From Candidatus Wallbacteria bacterium (GTDB lineage: Bacteria > Muiribacteriota > JAQTZZ01), in assembly GCA_028687545.1 (NCBI GenBank), contig JAQTZZ010000051.1:1-28987 (forward strand): DNA of 28,987 bases, in the 5' to 3' direction. The notes under the pieces were generated by a model. That model made no database searches and was not told the origin of the DNA. It was given only the letters and a program-made list of their open reading frames with translations. Below, one piece after another: positions 21,217 through 26,799 of this stretch. The stretch's first letter is position 1. Every line of letters starts with the position of its first letter. A program made the translations under genes and the position numbers.

Positions 21217-22626
21217 TTACTGCAGGCCGAGATATTTGTGGATGACCTTGTCCCATCCGGTCAGCCGGCCGAACTCCAGCTGCCCGTATATATTTTCCAG
21301 AGAATTGATGAATTGCCTTATTGTTGCATCATCCGGCGGCATGAAGATGGAAACCGAGAAAGTTCCTTTCCCGTTCCCTGGATTGGATCTGTCCAGAGTG
21401 GCATCCTGAATGTTGTTTAGGCAGGAATCCACAATTGTCCTGACCTGGTCAGCCAGCTGGGTGTCCTGCAGAGAAGCCTGATTCAGCTCAGCTGCCAGGT
21501 TGGAGAGAAAAAGACCCAGATCAACTGATTCATTTCCCAGGATGCCCTCGAAACTGTGGGTCTTCTGCCTGGCAGCAGTAAGAGCGGCGATGATGCTGCT
21601 CTTATCTGCTGTGCCCATATCGTTGACCAGCAGGTCTGACAGAGTTTCCATGTCTGGAATGACTGCCCTGATTTTAGTGAGGTCCAGGCAGGACATCTCG
21701 AAATCTTCATTTGCGATATTTCCCTTGACATTGGTAGTCAGGATGCTGGTATAGACGGCTTTGGCTGTTTTCAGCGGCTGGGAATTCGGATCATTGCTCA
21801 GGATATTGAAAACAAAGGGATCTAAACTGACATCCAGGAACACGTCGCAAGTGTTTGGCTCTGCGATCACCTGCTTTGTTTCGCTGGCCACCATGTAATT
21901 AAAGTACTTTGAGAGCTGAACCGCCGCCTCCACCTGCCCCATCAGGCAGGCGCGGAAGGCTATGATGTCCAGCTTGTCGCCACCCAGCACCTGCTCGAAA
22001 ACTGCTGAGACTTCCGCCATCGTTAGGGAATCCTGGGAAGTGTAGTCAATACCGAAGGATTTTTGACTTCCCCGGATCGAACCCGGACCTTTTGAAGGAA
22101 TCCAGCCCGAGCCGTGCCCCATGATATAAAGCATCTTGTGATTTGCCGGGTAGGAAGCAGCCCATTCCAGGAAGCTCTGAAAATTGTTCGGGTCGCCTGT
22201 ATTGAGATTGGAATTGATGTTATTTTCCCTGCATCTGACATTGAGCGCATCCTTGGTGATATAATAACGGGTGGTAGTCCTGTCTGTCTGCGAACCAAGG
22301 AAATCTACCTGGGCCACAATATGAATCTGGCCGTTGCAATTGCCGAATCCGGCTATCTCCGTTATTTCTTTCAGCATGCGTCGTTCCAGCCAATCTTCGG
22401 CATCCAGGCTGGCGTAAATCATGATGGACCAGGGTTTTGTCTGGCTTTCCTCGGCAGTGATTTCGCTGGCGGTTTCCAGTTTGGCGATCTGATCATGTAT
22501 GGACCGCGATTTGAGATTGACGGTTCCTTTAACGTTCTGAAGAGAATTACCTGGTGTTGCAGGTGCGGCATGGACAAGATAAATAAAAATCAAAAATACA
22601 AAACCAACAGATAGGAAATTCCTCAT
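21217..22626 (-). CDS. Secreted clostripain-family (C11) cysteine protease
   Basis: 469 aa, ribosome site TTGGAGGTTCT, signal peptide MRNFLSVGFVFLIFIYLVHA. The C11 catalytic region is clear: IMIYASLDAEDWLERRM (68-84, equivalent to the VYMAGDNDLE block), MLYIMGHGSGW with H171, DIIAFRACLMGQVEAAVQLS with C227, and MVASETKQVIAEP, the conserved Glu-containing strand. Clostripain-type proteases cleave after Arg or Lys and often mature by internal cleavage. The C-terminal 200 residues continue the fold (SIFMPPDD and a final helix). Location: periplasm or outside. It has a strong promoter with an internal palindrome (see 22680-22708) and converges with the cyclase gene with a 3-bp gap and no visible terminator. 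Confidence 0.9.
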   Translation of the reverse strand: MRNFLSVGFVFLIFIYLVHAAPATPGNSLQNVKGTVNLKSRSIHDQIAKLETASEITAEESQTKPWSIMIYASLDAEDWLERRMLKEITEIAGFGNCNGQIHIVAQVDFLGSQTDRTTTRYYITKDALNVRCRENNINSNLNTGDPNNFQSFLEWAASYPANHKMLYIMGHGSGWIPSKGPGSIRGSQKSFGIDYTSQDSLTMAEVSAVFEQVLGGDKLDIIAFRACLMGQVEAAVQLSKYFNYMVASETKQVIAEPNTCDVFLDVSLDPFVFNILSNDPNSQPLKTAKAVYTSILTTNVKGNIANEDFEMSCLDLTKIRAVIPDMETLSDLLVNDMGTADKSSIIAALTAARQKTHSFEGILGNESVDLGLFLSNLAAELNQASLQDTQLADQVRTIVDSCLNNIQDATLDRSNPGNGKGTFSVSIFMPPDDATIRQFINSLENIYGQLEFGRLTGWDKVIHKYLGLQ

Positions 22627-22679
22627 AGAACCTCCAAGTCCATTTGATCTTGTTCTCTTATCAAGCTTGCTACAATTTA

Positions 22680-22708
22680 ATTATGGCCTGAAAATCTTTT
22701 TCAGTCAA
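22680..22708 (-). promoter_or_regulatory. Clostripain promoter with a palindromic operator candidate
   Basis: Minus strand: -35 TTGACT (22708-22703), 17-bp spacer, -10 CATAAT (22685-22680). The spacer includes a 7-bp inverted repeat (CTGAAAA ... TTTTCAG, 22688-22704, with central TCT on the + strand), placed where a repressor would compete with polymerase. Confidence 0.6.
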
Positions 22709-22897
22709 GTGGAAATGACAGTGAACCTGAGTCGAAGTCCATTCAAGAGTGTAAGCTCAGGCTGAGTTCCATCATTTTCCCATTTTTTGTCCATGTAGGT
22801 CTGATGGTTATCTGGAGCTGGAAAACAGGCTGGATTAGAGTTAACATTTAAGAGCATTTCAGATCAATAAAAATCCCGTCAGAAGGAAACGGCTCCC
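22709..22897. other. Gene-free stretch before the J-domain gene
   Basis: No gene is visible in 189 bp. It holds a 6-bp inverted repeat CCTGAG (about 22725) / CTCAGG (about 22755). The AGAAGGA near 22880 is about 11 bases from the ATG at 22898, rather far for a ribosome site. No convincing promoter box for the J-domain gene seen. Confidence 0.4.
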
Positions 22898-23704
22898 ATG
22901 AGTCGCAAGCAGAAGAAACCAGCTCAGGACAGCATCGGAGCTACGCCAGAGGAACAGGAACTCCAGCTCAAGCGCGACGAGATCCAGAGTCTTTCAGAGC
23001 AGCTGGCTGAAGCTGAGCTGGAATTGACCAACCTGCGCTTCAACATCAAGCAGTTCACCTGCAGATATTATCAGGAAATCGGCCGGAAATACCTGGAACT
23101 GGACGAACTTAAAGCGAGGATCGCGGAAGAGCGGAATAAGCTTGCTCCTCTGGACAGGGAAAAATCCGGTGAAGCCTTGCTGCTGCGCGCTGCTGCCGAG
23201 AAAATCAGGTCAGAAGTGGAAGATGAAGAGGAATCTGAAGAACTTCACCATTTCAATCCGACGGACGAGCTGAAACGGATGTACCGACAGTGCGCTGCCA
23301 AGATCCATCCGGACAAGGTGCTGGACCCGAAATTCAAGGAAATCTGCCACAGGCTGATGGCTGAACTGAATGCAGCCTATGCCAGAGGCGACATTTCAAA
23401 GATCCGTGAAATCAGCCTGGAATGGGATTCCAACTCTGAACTCGTATCAGGGGAGGGTGTGGCTTTTGACCTGGTGCGCGCGATCCGCAGCCTGGCCCAG
23501 ATCAGGATGAGACTTTCGACGATCAAGTCTGAAATCGAAGATTTAAAAGAACTGGATATGTATACCCTGATGCTCGAAGTGGAGCTGGCCGAACATCAGG
23601 GGATGGATCTGCTCGGGCTGCTCGGGAAACGGATCGATGAAAACATCAGATTGTCCAGGGAAATACTGGACGACCTTCTGGCTGGCAGGGATCGAAATGT
23701 CTGA
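22898..23704 (+). CDS. Coiled-coil protein with a J-domain-like segment
   Basis: 268 aa, no signal peptide. N-terminal region (about 20-110) is a charged coiled coil (EIQSLSEQLAEAELELTNLR, KYLELDELKARIAEERNKL). A J-domain-like segment follows at about 118-180: FNPTDELKRMYRQCAAKIHPDKVLDPKFKEICHRLM, with the HPD tripeptide that stimulates Hsp70 ATPase, then NAAYARGDISKIREISLEWD. A further coiled-coil-like tail runs to the end. J-proteins with long coiled coils of this sort usually hand substrates or partners to DnaK. Its stop overlaps the start of the next gene by 8 bp, so they are translationally coupled and may act together. Confidence 0.8.
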   Translation: MSRKQKKPAQDSIGATPEEQELQLKRDEIQSLSEQLAEAELELTNLRFNIKQFTCRYYQEIGRKYLELDELKARIAEERNKLAPLDREKSGEALLLRAAAEKIRSEVEDEEESEELHHFNPTDELKRMYRQCAAKIHPDKVLDPKFKEICHRLMAELNAAYARGDISKIREISLEWDSNSELVSGEGVAFDLVRAIRSLAQIRMRLSTIKSEIEDLKELDMYTLMLEVELAEHQGMDLLGLLGKRIDENIRLSREILDDLLAGRDRNV

Positions 23705-24539
23705 CAGGAAGAAGCTGACAGTTTCAGGAAAAAGAAGCCTGACAGATCCTGACTCCAGCCTGGTCAGCCGGGGGTTATCCGATATTTCAAAGATACTCGA
23801 GGGATTGCGGAATTCGGATTTTTCAATCGAGCCAGGATCAGGAAATAAAGTCAGGATCATCAGAATCGCTCCTGATCTGACTATGGAATTCGTTTTCATC
23901 CCTCCAGGCCAATTCCTGATGGGAAGTCCTGAATCTGAGGGTGACCCTGACGAGCATCCACAGCATCTGGTCAAATTCAAGCACGGATTTTATCTCGGAA
24001 AATATGCAGTCACCCAGGATCAATGGTTCTCTATCATGGGGAAAAACAACAGCGCTTTCAAGGGAGCCAGGCTGCCGGTAGACACAGTGAGCTGGAAGGA
24101 CTGCCAGGCATTTCTGAAAAAATTGAATCAGAAAACTGATGACTGCTTCAGGCTTCCCACTGAGGCGGAATGGGAATATGCCTGCCGCTCAGGCAGCAGA
24201 ACCAGGTATTACTGGGGGGATGCGATTGACAGCGATTTCTGCTGGTTTGGACTGAACAGCGAAGGCAAGACCAGGGAAGTAGGAAAGAAAAAACCCAATC
24301 TATGGGGTCTTTACGATATGAGCGGCAATGTCTGGGAATGGTGCCAGGATGGTTACAGCAGCATGTATTACATGAGCTCACCGGCTGAAAACCCCGAAAA
24401 TCAGGCTGTCGGTTCCCGGGTGCTGCGCGGCGGTTCCTGGGTGGACGAACCGTCCCTCTGCCGGTCTGCAGCCCGCGGCAGGGGTGATCCGGTCGGCAGA
24501 GACTGCCTCTATGGATTCAGGCTTGTTTATCAGGAATGA
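23697..24539 (+). CDS. SUMF1/FGE-type domain protein (formylglycine-generating enzyme family, probably not catalytic)
   Basis: 280 aa from ATG at 23697, 8 bp inside the preceding gene; the upstream start at 23637 is less likely because the ribosome-site-like GCAGGGATCG precedes 23697. After a 55-residue linker comes the SUMF1 fold: FVFIPPGQFLMGSPESEGDPDEHPQH, FYLGKYAVTQDQWFSIMGKNNS, RLPVDTVSWKDCQAFLKKLN, FRLPTEAEWEYACRSGS, LYDMSGNVWEWCQDGYSS and RVLRGGSWVDEPSLCRSAAR. Real formylglycine enzymes need a copper-binding Cys pair (SYCxRYxC); here the C-terminal block has only LCRSAAR, so conversion of sulfatase Cys is unlikely. Members like this act in ergothioneine synthesis, as effector domains or in sensors. 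The short N-terminal part (1-50) has no known domain. Operon with the J-domain gene. Confidence 0.85.
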   Translation: MSDRKKLTVSGKRSLTDPDSSLVSRGLSDISKILEGLRNSDFSIEPGSGNKVRIIRIAPDLTMEFVFIPPGQFLMGSPESEGDPDEHPQHLVKFKHGFYLGKYAVTQDQWFSIMGKNNSAFKGARLPVDTVSWKDCQAFLKKLNQKTDDCFRLPTEAEWEYACRSGSRTRYYWGDAIDSDFCWFGLNSEGKTREVGKKKPNLWGLYDMSGNVWEWCQDGYSSMYYMSSPAENPENQAVGSRVLRGGSWVDEPSLCRSAARGRGDPVGRDCLYGFRLVYQE

Positions 24540-24581
24540 GTTGAAATAATACATAGTCATGGATAATTAATATCACTTGAG

Positions 24582-24751
24582 TTGGCAAATTTTTATGGTG
24601 TGCAGCCAAATATTTGTTAAAAAACCTTGATTTGTGGCGGGTCCTGTCCTGGCATCTGAAGCTGTTGAAAAACCCTCCGGGTTTTGTTACAGCTTCGGAC
24701 GCCTGGCCACCCCACAAGGGTTTCAGCGGCATGATATGGAAAATTTGCCAA
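24582..24751 (+). mobile_element. MITE-like palindromic repeat, copy B (170 bp)
   Basis: Terminal inverted repeat TTGGCAAATTTT (24582-24593) against AAAATTTGCCAA (24740-24751), perfect over 12 bp, extendable outward with CTTGAG / GTCGAG. Internally it folds as one long hairpin: TTGTGG/CCCCACAA, TCTGAAGCTGT/ACAGCTTCGGA, and apical AAAACCC-TCC-GGGTTTT. The apical stem followed by T-rich DNA can act as a terminator for the SUMF1 operon. Copy C at 26447 is nearly its reverse complement. No ORF inside. Confidence 0.75.
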
Positions 24752-24763
24752 AGTCGAGGTAAT

Positions 24764-24774
24764 AAATTTGCCAA
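24764..24774 (-). repeat. Extra solo end next to copy B
   Basis: AAATTTGCCAA, followed by CATCGAG, repeats the end sequence of copy B (AAATTTGCCAA then AGTCGAG) 23 bp further out, as at 17699 in front of copy A. Its TTGCCA is used as a -35 box. Confidence 0.6.
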
Positions 24775-24796
24775 CATCGAGTTATTTGCTTAAAAT
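24768..24796 (+). promoter_or_regulatory. Promoter of the NCS2 permease built on a repeat end
   Basis: -35 TTGCCA (24768-24773) is the outer end of the solo repeat; after a 17-bp spacer stands -10 TAAAAT (24791-24796). Each box matches 5 of 6 consensus bases. The start of transcription would be near 24803, where a five-codon ORF ATGGAAAAGGAGGGGTAA overlaps the permease ATG (TAATG), leaving a very short leader. Confidence 0.55.
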
Positions 24797-24819
24797 AGCT
24801 CTATGGAAAAGGAGGGGTA

Positions 24820-26439
24820 ATGTCCATTAATAATGCAGCGAACGGCAACCGGAAATACGAATGGTTCGTGGTGGGCGACATCAACGGCTTTTTCGGCCTG
24901 ATGTTCGACAATATGACAGTGCTTTCAATCATGGCAGGCATCCTGATCTTTGGATTCAAATATCCTGCTGAAATCGTGTACGGCAAGATGTTCCCAGGCA
25001 CCGCTTTTGGCGTGCTGTTCGGTGACCTTGTTTACACCTGGCTCGCCTTCAGGCTCTCCAAACGCACCAATAACCCCACTGTAACAGCCATGCCGCTCGG
25101 GCTGGACACGCCTTCTTCGATCGGCATCGCGCTCGCAGTGCTCGGGCCTGCTTTCCTGGGCTTGAAAGCCAAGGGCATGCCTGAAGCTGACGCAGCCATG
25201 ATGACCTGGTACATAGGCATGGCCACCATGGTGATCATCGGGCTGGTCAAGGTGCTTTTCTCATTCATCGGCGGATATGTGCAGAAAATAGTGCCTCAGG
25301 CCGGACTGCTCGGTTCGCTAGCTGGAATCGGACTGGCTCTGATCGGCTTCATCCCGATCGTGGAAATCTTCGGCATGCCGCTGGTGGGAATGGTGGCGCT
25401 GGGACTTGTCTTATACACGCTGGTAGCGCGCATCAAGCTTCCTTATAATTTCCCGGGAGTGCTCGGAGCAGTCTCGATCGGTACGATCCTGTATTACATA
25501 CTCGGACCTATGGGATGGGTTGGCGGGACCTATGCCGCCCCCCACGGATCGCTTAATTTCGGGCTGCCGATTCCAAACATGGGTTTTATCCAGGGCTTTG
25601 CTGAAGCTTTGAAATACCTGCCGATCGCGATTCCCTTCGGCATCCTGACAGTGGTCGGCGGCATCAATGTGACAGAATCCGCCCGCCTGGCAGGCGATGA
25701 TTACAGGACCAGGGACATTCTGCTGACAGAAGCCCTTGCCACCCTGCTCGCAGGCATCTGCGGCGGCGTAGCCCAGTCCACCCCGTACATCGGGCAGCCC
25801 GCATACAAGCAGATGGGCAGCCGGGCCGGATACACCCTGATCACAGGCCTGTTCATCGGGCTGGGAGGGATTTTCGGCTATGTCGGCTATATTGTGGAAC
25901 TGATCCCTCAGGCTGTGATCGCGCCGATCCTGGTGTTCGTAGCCTTAGACATCATGACCCAGGCTTTCCACGCCTGCCCGCTCAGGCACGCGCCTGCTGT
26001 CGCCTTCGCATATTTTCCCACAGTGGCGCAGCTGCTTAAAATCAAGTTTTCCAACCCTGATCTGGTTTCCCCGGATGTTTTCAATGCCATGCTCACCAAC
26101 ATGTCAGGCAAAGGCCTGCCTGAACTGATGGTGACTGTTGCGCTGGGCAATGGATTCATCCTCACTGCCATGCTCTGGGGAGCTTTCATGGCGGAAATGA
26201 TCGACCGCAGACTTAGAAAAGCCGCTCTGTATTTAGGCGTCTGCGCAGTATTCTCCTTTTTCGGCATCATCCATTCCGCGATTCCGGACGGCAGCATGTA
26301 TCTGCCCTGGAATCTGACTTACCCGGCCAATCAGGTTCCATATCAGTTCACTTCCGCCTATATAGTGATGCTGCTTCTCCTGCTGGCGCTTTCGTTCAGC
26401 AAGGAAAGCAGGGAACCTGCTCCGCAAACGACTCATTAA
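24820..26439 (+). CDS. NCS2/AzgA-like nucleobase permease
   Basis: 539 aa, ribosome site AAAAGGAGGGGTA; about 12-14 hydrophobic segments. Matches to the NCS2 (xanthine/uracil/ascorbate, AzgA subgroup) family: VTAMPLGLDTPSSIGIALAV (about 86-105, the T-A-x-P-x-G-x-(D/N)-T-P block at the first half-repeat), VVGGINVTESARLAGDDYRT (about 285-304, GxxNxTE corresponding to the family's substrate-loop), and LAGICGGVAQSTPYIGQPAY (about 317-336), where the purine-binding loop sits. It should move purine, pyrimidine or related bases in symport with H+ or Na+ across the inner membrane. Substrate not deducible. It is bracketed head to head by repeat copies B and C, and its stop codon (26437-26439) directly abuts the CTCGAGC border of copy C. 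Confidence 0.8.
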   Translation: MSINNAANGNRKYEWFVVGDINGFFGLMFDNMTVLSIMAGILIFGFKYPAEIVYGKMFPGTAFGVLFGDLVYTWLAFRLSKRTNNPTVTAMPLGLDTPSSIGIALAVLGPAFLGLKAKGMPEADAAMMTWYIGMATMVIIGLVKVLFSFIGGYVQKIVPQAGLLGSLAGIGLALIGFIPIVEIFGMPLVGMVALGLVLYTLVARIKLPYNFPGVLGAVSIGTILYYILGPMGWVGGTYAAPHGSLNFGLPIPNMGFIQGFAEALKYLPIAIPFGILTVVGGINVTESARLAGDDYRTRDILLTEALATLLAGICGGVAQSTPYIGQPAYKQMGSRAGYTLITGLFIGLGGIFGYVGYIVELIPQAVIAPILVFVALDIMTQAFHACPLRHAPAVAFAYFPTVAQLLKIKFSNPDLVSPDVFNAMLTNMSGKGLPELMVTVALGNGFILTAMLWGAFMAEMIDRRLRKAALYLGVCAVFSFFGIIHSAIPDGSMYLPWNLTYPANQVPYQFTSAYIVMLLLLLALSFSKESREPAPQTTH

Positions 26440-26446
26440 CTCGAGC

Positions 26447-26613
26447 TTGGCAAATTTTCCTTATCATGCCGCTGAAGCCCTTGTGGGGTGGCCAGGCGTC
26501 CGAAGCTGTAACAAAACCCGGAGGGTTTTTCAACAGCTTCAGATGCCAGGACAGGACCCGCTACAAATCAAGGTTTTTGACAGACATCTGGTTGCACACC
26601 ACAAAATTTGCCT
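26447..26613 (-). mobile_element. MITE-like palindromic repeat, copy C (167 bp), inverted relative to B
   Basis: Nearly the exact reverse complement of copy B. Ends TTGGCAAATTTT (26447-26458) and AAAATTTGCCTA (26603-26614), bordered by CTCGAG on the left and AAGTCGAG on the right. The hairpin AAAACCC (26513-26519) / GGGTTTT (26523-26529) plus T-run reads as a terminator for the permease on the + strand. Confidence 0.75.
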
Positions 26614-26657
26614 AAGTCGAGAAATCAGTCACATGCTGTTTTCAGAGAGAACAATCC

Positions 26658-26686
26658 TTGTGAGTCAACCTCATCCGGGCTATAAT
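26658..26686 (+). promoter_or_regulatory. Sigma70-like promoter of the strand-rich secreted protein
   Basis: -35 TTGTGA (26658-26663), 17-bp spacer, perfect -10 TATAAT (26681-26686). About 110 bp before the ATG at 26800. Confidence 0.65.
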
Positions 26687-26799
26687 TGAATCAGGATGAG
26701 TGAAGCATTAACTGATTCCTCTGAACAGATCAGAAATCAGGTATGCTTATGTTGCGCCTGGATATTTTCGATTTTCCGGGGATGTCAGGTGGGGAGCGG

